From: an uncultured Christensenella sp.
Lineage (GTDB): Bacteria; Bacillota; Clostridia; Christensenellales; UBA1242
Direction of reading: 5' to 3'
Assembly (NCBI GenBank): GCA_905195085.1
Contig: CAJJUK010000019.1
Location: 1-29,755, forward strand
DNA: 29,755 nt
Below, piece by piece: positions 7,823 to 15,894 of this stretch. The number at the start of each line of letters is the position of its first letter. Position 1 is the first letter of the stretch. Position numbers and translations under genes: made by a program. The notes under the pieces were generated by a model, which had not been told where the DNA came from, made no database searches, and saw only the letters and a program-made list of their open reading frames with translations.

Positions 7823-8779
7823 TTATTCCATATTTTTTAAGAAAGTTTTGTCTGTGATTTTAATATTGCTCATTTCTTTGAGTTTTTTGAAGAGTATTTT
7901 TTGGAATTTCTTTCTTTTAAGTCCAACAACAATCTTAAACACTCCATTCTTGTTGTAATGAGCAATTGTTTTTCCTATGCTTTTTTCTGTGTCAACTTCA
8001 ATGTCTGCTCTTCTTGTTTTGTAAAGTCTTGGATGGATCAAATAATAAATGGTGGCGATGTCATTTGCTGAAATGCGCTTGTCTGCATAGCCAGGTTCCC
8101 AGTAAGTTTCAAATGTTTTTGACAAAAATTTTCCAATCAAATTTGTGTTTTTGATCGTTTCAACTTGGTCTTTTGAATAATAAGCCACATCTCTCCCTAT
8201 GCTTGATGGACACATGACGGTTGGAATCTTTGAATCAACTGTTATTTTGAATGCTGGTGCATCTGTTCTGATGTTGAAAGAATTATGGTTTGGGTCTGCA
8301 AGTATTCCGTTTGGTGCTCCGCCCATCATTAAAATGTTTTTGATTAAGTCCTTACTGTCAGGGTGTTTCATCAAAAGATGTGCAACATTTGTGTGAGGAC
8401 CAAGAACTATCACGGTGATTTCTTTTGGATACTGTTTCAAAACTTCATACATTGCATCAGCTGCTTCAATTTTTTGTGGCTTGTGTTTTGTGGTTTTGGG
8501 TGGTTTATAATTTCCTAAGCCTTCCTTGCCATGCAAAAATGTTGCATCTTCCAAATTTTCTCCAAGACGTTTTGTGTAACCTTCTACGACAGGGATATCT
8601 TTATTAAAAACATCAAGCAAGTGGCACATATTTCTCGTAGCGTGGTCAATGTTGATGTTTCCATTTGCAATTGTAAACAATTTTATGTCAAATTGTGGGT
8701 CGTTCAGAATGTAAACCAGTGCATTTGTGTCATCAACACCAGGGTCTGTGTCAACAATAACTTTAAATTTTTTCTTCAT
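7823..8779 (-). CDS. Inosine-uridine-type nucleoside hydrolase (Asn in place of the His before the last Asp)
   Basis: Predicted to hydrolyse a nucleoside to base plus ribose in the cytoplasm. The 318-residue protein is of normal length. The calcium-binding signature DTDPGVDD is at residues 10-17, the middle motif NILMMGGAP is intact, and NSFNIRTDAPAF is the sugar-binding loop. At the C-terminal site, family members usually have His-Asp; here it reads ISANDIATIYYL, so the Asp is kept but the His proton donor is Asn. This may change base preference or weaken purine cleavage. AGGAG lies 6 bases before the ATG at 8777-8779. The gene leads the operon with the DNA glycosylase. Confidence 0.92.
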   Translation of the reverse strand: MKKKFKVIVDTDPGVDDTNALVYILNDPQFDIKLFTIANGNINIDHATRNMCHLLDVFNKDIPVVEGYTKRLGENLEDATFLHGKEGLGNYKPPKTTKHKPQKIEAADAMYEVLKQYPKEITVIVLGPHTNVAHLLMKHPDSKDLIKNILMMGGAPNGILADPNHNSFNIRTDAPAFKITVDSKIPTVMCPSSIGRDVAYYSKDQVETIKNTNLIGKFLSKTFETYWEPGYADKRISANDIATIYYLIHPRLYKTRRADIEVDTEKSIGKTIAHYNKNGVFKIVVGLKRKKFQKILFKKLKEMSNIKITDKTFLKNME

Positions 8780-8816
8780 CTATTTCTCCTATTGAAATTT
8801 GCATATCTACATTTTT

Positions 8817-8845
8817 AGTATAAGGATTTTTATTGGAAATGTAAA
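8817..8845 (-). promoter_or_regulatory. Promoter of the nucleoside hydrolase-glycosylase operon
   Basis: On the minus strand TTTACA (8845-8840), 17 bases, TATACT (8822-8817). Transcription would start near 8810, leaving a roughly 30-base leader with an AGGAG site. Confidence 0.65.
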
Positions 8846-8921
8846 GTAATTTAATTTGGTTTTATCTTTTCTAAAATATTACAAAATGTGTATTATATTT
8901 GTAAAAAATTGTCTATTTGTT

Positions 8922-8949
8922 TTGTAAATTCATATTTTTGTGTTATTAT
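8922..8949 (+). promoter_or_regulatory. Promoter for a leaderless mRNA (YhhN-like gene and leuS)
   Basis: TTGTAA (8922-8927), 16 bases, TATTAT (8944-8949), then six bases to the ATG at 8956. No SD is present. TATACT, two to three bases further on, is an alternative -10 that would be even closer to the ATG. Confidence 0.5.
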
Positions 8950-8955
8950 ACTCTT

Positions 8956-9669
8956 ATGGAAAAAAGTAAAACATCTGTTTTCAAAGTGATTATGACAGTG
9001 GTTTTCGCATTGCTTGTGTTTGCTTCATTTTTTTATGTTATTTTTGGAAAGTTTGATGCAGATTCAAAATTGAAAATGGAATATTTTGCTTATGCTTGTG
9101 TTGGACTATGCTTTTTGTTCTCTCTGTGTTTCATCAGAATCAATTTCAAAAAGATTGTCTTGACTCTTGGTTTGGCTTCGGTTGTTGTGGCGGACTATTT
9201 CTTGACATTGATGCCAACAGAACAGAACAAACTTATTGGTGTGTGCATATTCTGTGTTTTCCAACTCTTTTTGATGATTTACACATTGTATCTGAACCAA
9301 AGCATTGGAGCAAGAATTTTCAACATTGCTTTTAGGGTTGCTCTATGTTTGCTCGCATATTTCTTAATTCCAAATTATTTTGAAATTGGAACTTTGGAAC
9401 TTGTTGCTGTGATGTATATTTTGAACTTTGCTGTGTCTTTAATCTTTCTTTTGATTCACATCAAATCAGAATGGTTGTTGTTTTTGGGTTGTTTGTTATT
9501 CTTCCTTTGTGACATTGTTGTTGGGCTTAAAAATGGCGGAATTACATTGCTAAATTTGTCTGGTCCTTTTGTTGATTTCTTAAACAGTGGAGACATTGCA
9601 TTCTATCTTTATATTCCAGGATTGTTCCTGATTGCAACTTCTTCGGTTTATGCAAAAAAGAAAGAGTAA
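8956..9669 (+). CDS. Multi-pass membrane protein, YhhN/TMEM86-like
   Basis: A 237-residue protein with about eight membrane helices and short loops. Acidic residues inside helices (VVADYFLTLMP near 76-86; LFFLCDIVVGL near 178-188; a late SGDIAFYLYIPG) resemble the YhhN/TMEM86 family, some members of which are lysoplasmalogenases that split vinyl-ether lysolipids. Plasmalogens occur in many anaerobic Clostridia, so that role is plausible but unproven. The start is the ATG at 8956; the longer frame from 8917 has no ribosome site and would include the promoter. The leuS gene follows after 33 bases with no terminator, so they probably share a transcript. Confidence 0.7.
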   Translation: MEKSKTSVFKVIMTVVFALLVFASFFYVIFGKFDADSKLKMEYFAYACVGLCFLFSLCFIRINFKKIVLTLGLASVVVADYFLTLMPTEQNKLIGVCIFCVFQLFLMIYTLYLNQSIGARIFNIAFRVALCLLAYFLIPNYFEIGTLELVAVMYILNFAVSLIFLLIHIKSEWLLFLGCLLFFLCDIVVGLKNGGITLLNLSGPFVDFLNSGDIAFYLYIPGLFLIATSSVYAKKKE

Positions 9670-9702
9670 TTTGATTTTTAATTTAACTAGGAGCATTTTA
9701 CA

Positions 9703-12120
9703 ATGAAAAATTATGATTTTAAGGCCATTGAGAAAAAATGGCAAGATAAATGGTTTAATGAACATTCTTTTAAGGCAATTGATTTTCACCCTACAAAACC
9801 TAAATATTATGTTTTGTATGAATTTTTTAACATAAGTGGAAATCTTCATATGGGACACTTGAAGGGAACTGTTCCTTCTGATGCTTTGGCTCGTATGAAA
9901 AGATTTCAGGGGTATAATGTTTTGTTCCCTATTGGTGGAGACTCTTTTGGACTTCCTGCAGAGAACGCTGCCATAAAAAACGGGACAAATCCTCATAAGT
10001 TTGTTGAAGAGGGAGCAAAAAAGGCTTTTGAACAATCAAGAAGAATTGGTCTTTCTTTTGATTGGGACAGAACTTTCTGCACTTCAGACCCTGATTATTA
10101 CAAATGGACTCAATGGATTTTCTTGCAACTTTACAAACATGGAAAAGCATACAAAAAAGAGGGCGTTGTCAACTTCTGTCCAAATTGCAAAACTGTGCTC
10201 TCCAATGAAGACAGCCAAGGTGGAAAGTGTGACAGATGTGGCGGAGAGGTCATTCAAAAGAAACGCTGGGTTTGGTATTTGAAAATGAAGGAGTATTCAG
10301 AAAAACTCCTTGACAACATTGACAAAATCAACATGGCAGAAAGTTTGAAAGAGGCTCAAAGAAACTGGATTGGAAAAAGCGAAGGTATGCAAGTTGCTTT
10401 TGACCTTTTTAATGACAAAAACGAAAAATTGGGCAAAGTGGAAATCTTTACCACTTGCATTGAAACCATCTATGGTGTGACATATGTTGTGCTTGCTCCA
10501 GAAAATTCATTGATTGATGATTTTAAGAGTAGCATTAAAAATTGGGCAGAGATTGAAGACTACAGAAAGAAAACCGCTCTCAGAAGTGAGTTTGACAGAT
10601 TGTCTGACCAAAAGAACAAGACAGGTTGCAAAGTTGAAGGACTTTATGTTGTCAACCCTGTCAATAAGAAGAAAGTTCCTTTGTATCTTGCTGACTTTGT
10701 TTTGGCTGGATATGGAACAGGGGCGGTTATGGCGGTTCCTGCTCATGACCAAAGAGATTGGGACTTTGCAAAGGCTTATAACATTCCAATCATTCAAGTT
10801 ATTGAGGGAGATAGCAACAGAGCTGTTGAGAAAAAAGAATATTTGAGTGCAAACAGCAAAATGATGAATTCTGCAGAATTTGACGGAATGAATGTTTTGC
10901 AAGCAAAGAAGGAAATTGCTGATAAGGTTGTTTCTTTGGGTGCTGGACAGAAACAGATTAACTACAAAATGCAGGATTGGCCTTTCAACCGTCAGAGATA
11001 TTGGGGAGAACCATTCCCAATTGTTTTCTGTGATCACTGTGGAACAGTTGCGCTTGATGAAAAAGATTTGCCTCTGGTTTTGCCTGAAACTGATGACTAT
11101 TTGCCAAATGAGAAAGGTGATTCTCCTTTGTCTAAAGTTAAAGATTGGGTGGAATGTAAGTGTCCAAAATGTGGAAGAATTGCTCATAGAGAAACTGACA
11201 CAATGCCAAACTGGGCTGGTTCAAGTTGGTATTGGCTTCGCTATACTGATCCTCACAATCCAAATGCTCTCGCAGATTTTGAGAAGTTGAAATATTGGGG
11301 AAGTGTTGATTGTTACACTGGGGGAACAGAACATATCACTCGTCATGTCCTTTATGCATTTTTCTGGCAAAACTTCTTGTATGAAATTGGTGCTGTTCCA
11401 ACAAGAGAACCTTTCCTTAGAAAAATGGGGAGTGGTTTGATTTTGGATGACCAAGGAAAGAAAATGAGCAAAAGTTCAACAAATGGCGTTTCTCCGCTTG
11501 AAGTTATTGACAAGTATGGTGCAGATGCTGCAAGACTTCATGTTCATTTCTTGGGAGGATATGAGGACAACACTCCTTGGACTTATGATGGAATCACTGG
11601 TATAACTGCATTCTTGGACAAAGTTTGGGCTTTGCAAGATATGGTTAAGGGGGACGAGGTTTCAAAAGAACACAGAATTGAACTTAATAAATTGATTAAA
11701 AAGGTTACTGATGACCTTGAAGATTTGAAACTGAACACATCAATTTCTGCTCTCATGATTTTCCTTAAGAAAGTCAGAGAAGATAAGTTTATCACAAAAG
11801 AAGAATTGAAAGCATTTTTGATTTTGTTGAATCCTATGGCTCCACACATTACAAGTGAGATTTTTGAAAATGTTTTCAAATCTCAGATTCTTGATGAGTC
11901 TTGGCCAAAATATGATGAGAAATATTTGGTTGAAGATACAATCAATTTGCCAGTTCAAATCAATGGAAAACTTTTCAAAGTTATTTCAGTGGCAAAAGAT
12001 ATTTCACAAGAAGATTTACTTGCTGAAATTGAGAAACAATATCCAGAGGTTTATAATAAGGATATTGCACTTAAAAAGGTTGTTTATGTTCCAAATAGAA
12101 TTATCAATTTGATTAAATAA
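9703..12120 (+). CDS. leuS: Leucyl-tRNA synthetase
   Basis: Charges tRNA-Leu with leucine. The 805-residue protein has the class I motifs HMGH (49-52) and KMSKS (587-591), a four-Cys zinc knuckle (CPNC...CDRC), a second zinc ribbon (CDHC...CPKC) before the TDTMPNWAGSSWYWLRY segment, and the CP1 editing domain with GTGAVMAVPAHDQRDWDFA. In the editing pocket the usual TTRxDT reads TTCIET (250-255): the conserved Arg is Cys252 and the Asp is Glu254. Threonines used in editing are still present. The start has AGGAG 8 bases upstream. It lies downstream of the YhhN-like gene and ends at a strong bidirectional terminator. Confidence 0.98.
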   Translation: MKNYDFKAIEKKWQDKWFNEHSFKAIDFHPTKPKYYVLYEFFNISGNLHMGHLKGTVPSDALARMKRFQGYNVLFPIGGDSFGLPAENAAIKNGTNPHKFVEEGAKKAFEQSRRIGLSFDWDRTFCTSDPDYYKWTQWIFLQLYKHGKAYKKEGVVNFCPNCKTVLSNEDSQGGKCDRCGGEVIQKKRWVWYLKMKEYSEKLLDNIDKINMAESLKEAQRNWIGKSEGMQVAFDLFNDKNEKLGKVEIFTTCIETIYGVTYVVLAPENSLIDDFKSSIKNWAEIEDYRKKTALRSEFDRLSDQKNKTGCKVEGLYVVNPVNKKKVPLYLADFVLAGYGTGAVMAVPAHDQRDWDFAKAYNIPIIQVIEGDSNRAVEKKEYLSANSKMMNSAEFDGMNVLQAKKEIADKVVSLGAGQKQINYKMQDWPFNRQRYWGEPFPIVFCDHCGTVALDEKDLPLVLPETDDYLPNEKGDSPLSKVKDWVECKCPKCGRIAHRETDTMPNWAGSSWYWLRYTDPHNPNALADFEKLKYWGSVDCYTGGTEHITRHVLYAFFWQNFLYEIGAVPTREPFLRKMGSGLILDDQGKKMSKSSTNGVSPLEVIDKYGADAARLHVHFLGGYEDNTPWTYDGITGITAFLDKVWALQDMVKGDEVSKEHRIELNKLIKKVTDDLEDLKLNTSISALMIFLKKVREDKFITKEELKAFLILLNPMAPHITSEIFENVFKSQILDESWPKYDEKYLVEDTINLPVQINGKLFKVISVAKDISQEDLLAEIEKQYPEVYNKDIALKKVVYVPNRIINLIK

Positions 12121-12137
12121 CCTAATTATTAAAAAGA

Positions 12138-12168
12138 AAAAAATAACTGCGGTTGCAGTTATTTTTTA
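12138..12168. terminator. Bidirectional intrinsic terminator between leuS and the E/T-rich gene
   Basis: AAAATAACTGC and GCAGTTATTTT pair around a GGTT loop, with A and T runs on the two sides, serving both converging genes. Confidence 0.88.
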
Positions 12169-12174
12169 TTGCTT

Positions 12175-13290
12175 TTATTCGTTTGATTCGTTGTTTTCTG
12201 AAGGTTGTTCTGTTTCTGTGTTTTCATGTTTTTCTTCAGTTGTTTTTCTTTTTCTTCTCTTTGCTTTCTTTTCTTCAGTCAGTTCTTCTTTTGCTTCTGA
12301 AATGTTTTTGAAAACGATGTCAATCATATTCTTTGCAACAGGAACTGATTCTGCAGAATCGATTTCAATGATGACTGGTTTTTCTTTGATTTTGACGTTC
12401 TTTTCTTTCTTTGAATAATATTTAAGTTCGCTGCTGCCAGCCATGAAATTGCAAAGGAGTGCTTCTTTTGAGAATTTTGCATCTAACAACTTCATTGAAC
12501 CAATTTTTACTGTTTTATGATATTTTGCATTTGAACATTTTGTTCCTGGTTTTTCCATTGCATATTCCAAAATTTCATTGAAATAGCCTTGTCTGTCAGC
12601 GTCTAATTCGTTGAATTGTTCATCAAATGTTTTCTTTGGTTCATTTGAGAAGATGACGCCTTGTTCTGTGATTTCTTCTTTTGCTTCTTCAGTTGTTTCT
12701 GCGTTTTCTGCTTCTTCTGTGTTTTCAGAAACTGCAACTTCTTCTTCAACTGATTCAGGTTGTTCATGATTTTCTTCCAACAATGCAACAGGTTCTTCTG
12801 TTTCTGGAGCATTCAAAAGTTTTTGTTCTCCGTCTTCAACTGTTTCTTCTGTTGTTTCAACAGGTGTTTCAACTTGTTCTGTCACTGGTTCTTCAACAGT
12901 TTCAGTTACGTTTGATTTTTCTTCAGCTGCTCTGGCTTCTCTCTCTGCTTTCTTCTTTTTGTTTGATTTGATGATTGCATTGATGATTAATGCCAAGCAA
13001 ATTGCAACAACTGCATATCCCAAACTTGTTCCAAAAGCAACGCCAAGTGAAACTGCAAGGTTGTATGCACAGATGTTCATGATTAAATACATCCAGAAGA
13101 AGATTGCGAGAACTGGGAAAATTAAGGTTGTCAAAATTAAAACTACTTTTCCAGCATCTTTATGTCTTGCAAAGTAGATGAATCCTGCAATGCTGACAAT
13201 TGAAAAGATAAGTGCAAGTATGAAAGCAGCGTAGCCTTCAGCAGTCAAATTATCAAAATTCATGCCTGCGCACATTGTTGAAAAAATCAT
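12175..13290 (-). CDS. Membrane protein with Glu/Thr-rich linker and unknown C-terminal domain
   Basis: I do not recognise the family. The 371-residue protein has three to four membrane helices in residues 19-108 (AAFILALIFSIVSIAGFIYF is the first). A Glu/Thr/Val-rich low-complexity linker follows (about 115-215, repeated TEE, VEE and ETPVE units). A compact domain follows (about 220-320) with the landmarks FNELDADRQGYFNEILEYA and KCSNAKYHKTVKIG. A Lys/Arg patch and an acidic Asn-rich tail close it. The C-terminal part is presumably cytoplasmic. GGAGGT lies 6 bases before the ATG at 13288-13290, and a consensus promoter sits just upstream. The linker looks like a flexible tether. Confidence 0.72.
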   Translation of the reverse strand: MIFSTMCAGMNFDNLTAEGYAAFILALIFSIVSIAGFIYFARHKDAGKVVLILTTLIFPVLAIFFWMYLIMNICAYNLAVSLGVAFGTSLGYAVVAICLALIINAIIKSNKKKKAEREARAAEEKSNVTETVEEPVTEQVETPVETTEETVEDGEQKLLNAPETEEPVALLEENHEQPESVEEEVAVSENTEEAENAETTEEAKEEITEQGVIFSNEPKKTFDEQFNELDADRQGYFNEILEYAMEKPGTKCSNAKYHKTVKIGSMKLLDAKFSKEALLCNFMAGSSELKYYSKKEKNVKIKEKPVIIEIDSAESVPVAKNMIDIVFKNISEAKEELTEEKKAKRRKRKTTEEKHENTETEQPSENNESNE

Positions 13291-13314
13291 ATTCTACCTC
13301 CAAATTCTGCTTCT

Positions 13315-13343
13315 ATTCTATCATGTTTAACTATGTTTGTCAA
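13315..13343 (-). promoter_or_regulatory. Consensus promoter for the E/T-rich membrane protein gene
   Basis: On the minus strand TTGACA (13343-13338), 17 bases, TAGAAT (13320-13315). It leaves a short leader carrying GGAGGT, in contrast to the leaderless gene that diverges from it. Confidence 0.75.
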
Positions 13344-13393
13344 TATGCGTTTAGAAATAATTTTTCTTTTTTTGCTAAAATTGTTAAATAAAA

Positions 13394-13422
13394 TTGCAAA
13401 ATATTGCTTTTATAGGTATAAT
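13394..13422 (+). promoter_or_regulatory. Consensus promoter for a leaderless mRNA
   Basis: TTGCAA (13394-13399), 17 bases, perfect TATAAT (13417-13422), then six bases (ATTTAT) to the ATG at 13429. No SD can fit. This is the clearest leaderless arrangement in the window. Confidence 0.72.
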
Positions 13423-13428
13423 ATTTAT

Positions 13429-14349
13429 ATGAGTAAAAAACAATGGATTGTCTATAGTGCAATTTGTGCGGCGATTATTGCAATAATCGTTGGTTTTTAT
13501 TTCGTTTTTTTGGGGAATGACATCATTGAAGAAGTTCCAAGTTCTCTGAAAGTTGAGAAAATTGACGACGATTATTATCTTGTTACTGAATATGGCGGGA
13601 AATATGGCTATCAATTCAAACTGGAGCAGATGATGAGCAATGAATATGTCACTGTTGCAGTGGTTGATAGTGATGTGAACATGATTAATTTGAATGAAAG
13701 TGGACTGGACATTATTGCTGGTCAAAACTATCGCTTTTCTGCTTGTTTTACAACCGAAAATGGTGCTGGGAATGGTGAATTTTCACAAAGTTTGCAGTGG
13801 CAACCAAGTTGGGCGCTGGACACAGTGGATTATGAATCAGCATCTTTTGACGAAAGAAGCGAGATGTTGACTTGGGGAAATGTCTATTTGGCAGACAGTT
13901 ATGTTGTCAAATTTGTCGATGCAAATGGTCAAGTTGTTGAACTTTCCACTGAAAGCAACTCTCTTTCAACGCAAAATGTTGAAGTTGGCAAATATAAAGT
14001 TTACATCTTTGGGCAATCTTCAAATTCATTCTTAACTCAATCTTATGCAGGAGAGGGGATTGACATAACTATTACTCGCAAGAATGTGATCAACAGTGCT
14101 TCAAGAGAAAATGGCAGTTTGAAGATTCAAAGCACTGAGAAAGTTGAAAAATTTGAAGTTTATGCAGATGGACAGTTGAAAGGAGTGCTTTCGGTTTCAA
14201 GTGTTGAATCTGAAAATGGCTTGTATTCTTACACATTTGACAATGCTGATTTCTTGTTTGGACAAATAGACTTTGAAAAGTCAGTTGTGCAAATCAAATC
14301 TTTGGCTTGTGGCTGTGTTTTGGAAAGTGATTTTGTTGAGATAAATTGA
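13429..14349 (+). CDS. Membrane-anchored extracytoplasmic beta-rich protein (possible FN3-like domains)
   Basis: The 306-residue protein has one N-terminal membrane helix (about 6-27, WIVYSAICAAIIAIIVGFYF) and then a long outside part. This part is rich in Ser, Asn, Tyr and Val in a beta-strand pattern. Segments such as LTWGNVYLADSYVVKFVDAN followed by a GKYKVYIFG strand look like fibronectin type III or similar Ig-like folds; perhaps two or three modules are present. There is no lipobox cysteine and no cell-wall sorting motif. A surface or envelope role is inferred only from topology. The start is the ATG at 13429, immediately after a consensus promoter; the frame from 13333 would run through that promoter. 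Confidence 0.72.
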   Translation: MSKKQWIVYSAICAAIIAIIVGFYFVFLGNDIIEEVPSSLKVEKIDDDYYLVTEYGGKYGYQFKLEQMMSNEYVTVAVVDSDVNMINLNESGLDIIAGQNYRFSACFTTENGAGNGEFSQSLQWQPSWALDTVDYESASFDERSEMLTWGNVYLADSYVVKFVDANGQVVELSTESNSLSTQNVEVGKYKVYIFGQSSNSFLTQSYAGEGIDITITRKNVINSASRENGSLKIQSTEKVEKFEVYADGQLKGVLSVSSVESENGLYSYTFDNADFLFGQIDFEKSVVQIKSLACGCVLESDFVEIN

Positions 14350-14368
14350 TGATGTGTTGATTTAAATT

Positions 14369-14400
14369 GGGGCAAACTTTCGTTTGTCCTTTTTCTTTTT
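14369..14400 (+). terminator. Intrinsic terminator
   Basis: GGGCAAAC and GTTTGTCC pair (one G-T) around TTTC, followed by TTTTTCTTTTTT. It separates the surface-protein gene from the germination operon. Confidence 0.85.
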
Positions 14401-14416
14401 TGTTGATTTTCAATCT

Positions 14417-14446
14417 TATATATTTTTTAATTTTTTGTTTATACTA
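14417..14446 (+). promoter_or_regulatory. Candidate sigma-G (or sigma-A) promoter of the germination operon
   Basis: TATATA (14417-14422), 17 bases, TATACTA (14440-14446). The -10 matches the forespore sigma-G form CATACTA at six of seven places, and the -35 matches TGAATA at four of six. Germinant receptor operons are classically sigma-G genes. The AT-rich setting makes chance matches likely. Confidence 0.4.
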
Positions 14447-14466
14447 GCAAAAAAGAGGAGATGTTT

Positions 14467-15894
14467 GTGGAAGTTAAAAAAGAGATTGAAAAATTGAAAA
14501 AACAACTTCATAACTCAATTGATGTGACAAGCAGAGATATGACGAAAAATGATGTCCAAGTTGGTTTTGTTTATCTGAAAAGCATCACTGACAATCTTAT
14601 TTTTTCCACTGCTATCTATGACCCTATTTTGAAGTTTCAAGGAGATTTGAAGTTTGATAATTTGTCACAAATAGTCAAATGCAATGATGTTACAGTCGTA
14701 AAAGAAGGCGAGGTTATTTCAAAAATCTTGAAGGGTTCGGTGATTATTTTGCTTTCAAACAGTGAAGAATTCTTGGCAATTGACATTTTGAAGTTCAATA
14801 TGAGAACTCCTTCAGAACCTCCAACTTCTCCTGTTATCATGGGGCCTCGTGAAGGGTTTACTGAGGATTTGAAAACAAACATCACTTTGATTAGAAGAAG
14901 GTTCTATACGGAGCAACTTGTCTTTGAACAAACAACAGTTGGTGAAGAAACTCAAACCCAGGTGGTGTTGGCTTATTTAAATGATGTTGCAGACAAAAAG
15001 ATTGTCAAAGAAATCAAGAAAAAACTTTCCAAAATCAAAATCGATGGAATTGTGGATTCTTATTATCTTCTTTCTCTACTTTCAAATCGTCCAAACTCTT
15101 TGCTGAAACAGATTGGAAATTCCGAGAAACCAGACATTGTGGCAGCGAAAATGTTGGAAGGCAGGGTGGCTGTCATTGTTGACAATTCTCCAATTGTGTT
15201 GACAATCCCTTTTGTCTTTTTGGAAGATTTGCAAAACAGCAATGATTATTACACCAACTATATCTATTCAGGTTTTTTGAGAGTTATCAGGTTGATTGGT
15301 TTGTTGATTGCCGTCGTTGGGCCAGGGACCTACATTGCTCTTCAATTGTTCCATTATAACGTCCTTCCGATCAAATATTTGATTACAATTGCTGATGCCA
15401 CTCAGCAAGTGCCTTTCACTCCGTTTATTGAAATTTTGTTTATTTCGTTGCTCTTTCAAATTCTATATGAAGTCAGTCTAAGGCTTCCAAGTTATTTGGG
15501 GCTTGCTACCTCCATTGTTGGGGCATTGATTTTGGGGGACACTGGAGTTAAGGCGGGGCTTATTTCGCCACCATCTGTCATCGTTGTTGCCATTGCAAAG
15601 ATTGCGCTTTACACCATTCCAGAACAATCTGCGCAAATCAATGTTTTGCAATTTATCTTTCTCATCATCGGGGCTTCTTTGGGACTTTTGGGACTGATTG
15701 GTGGAATGATCTATTTTCTCGCCTATGCAAACTCAATTGAAAATTATGGTGCACCTTATCTCGCACCATTTTCTCCCTTCATTTTGTCGGATAATAAGGA
15801 CGGAATTTTGAAAGTGCCGTTAAGTGACATGAAAAACAGACCGAGATTTTTTAAAAATTCAAACAAGGACAGAATGAATGACAGTGAAAGATAA
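14467..15894 (+). CDS. GerA-family spore germination protein, A subunit
   Basis: A subunit of a germinant receptor in the spore inner membrane. The 475-residue protein has a soluble N-terminal half with family landmarks EPPTSPVIMGPREGFTEDL (near 117-136) and MLEGRVAVIVDNSPIVLTIP. The C-terminal half (about 255-430) has four to five membrane helices. The start is taken as the GTG at 14467, because GAGGAG (14455-14460) directly abuts the ATG at 14461 but is 6 bases from the GTG. The stop overlaps the B-subunit start by 17 bases, so translation is coupled. Which nutrient the receptor senses cannot be read from sequence. Confidence 0.95.
   Translation: MEVKKEIEKLKKQLHNSIDVTSRDMTKNDVQVGFVYLKSITDNLIFSTAIYDPILKFQGDLKFDNLSQIVKCNDVTVVKEGEVISKILKGSVIILLSNSEEFLAIDILKFNMRTPSEPPTSPVIMGPREGFTEDLKTNITLIRRRFYTEQLVFEQTTVGEETQTQVVLAYLNDVADKKIVKEIKKKLSKIKIDGIVDSYYLLSLLSNRPNSLLKQIGNSEKPDIVAAKMLEGRVAVIVDNSPIVLTIPFVFLEDLQNSNDYYTNYIYSGFLRVIRLIGLLIAVVGPGTYIALQLFHYNVLPIKYLITIADATQQVPFTPFIEILFISLLFQILYEVSLRLPSYLGLATSIVGALILGDTGVKAGLISPPSVIVVAIAKIALYTIPEQSAQINVLQFIFLIIGASLGLLGLIGGMIYFLAYANSIENYGAPYLAPFSPFILSDNKDGILKVPLSDMKNRPRFFKNSNKDRMNDSER

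Noticed and set aside
12603..12971. Open frames on both strands through the E/T-rich linker
   Set aside because: They are by-products of the GAA/ACT-type repeats in the minus-strand gene; no ribosome sites.
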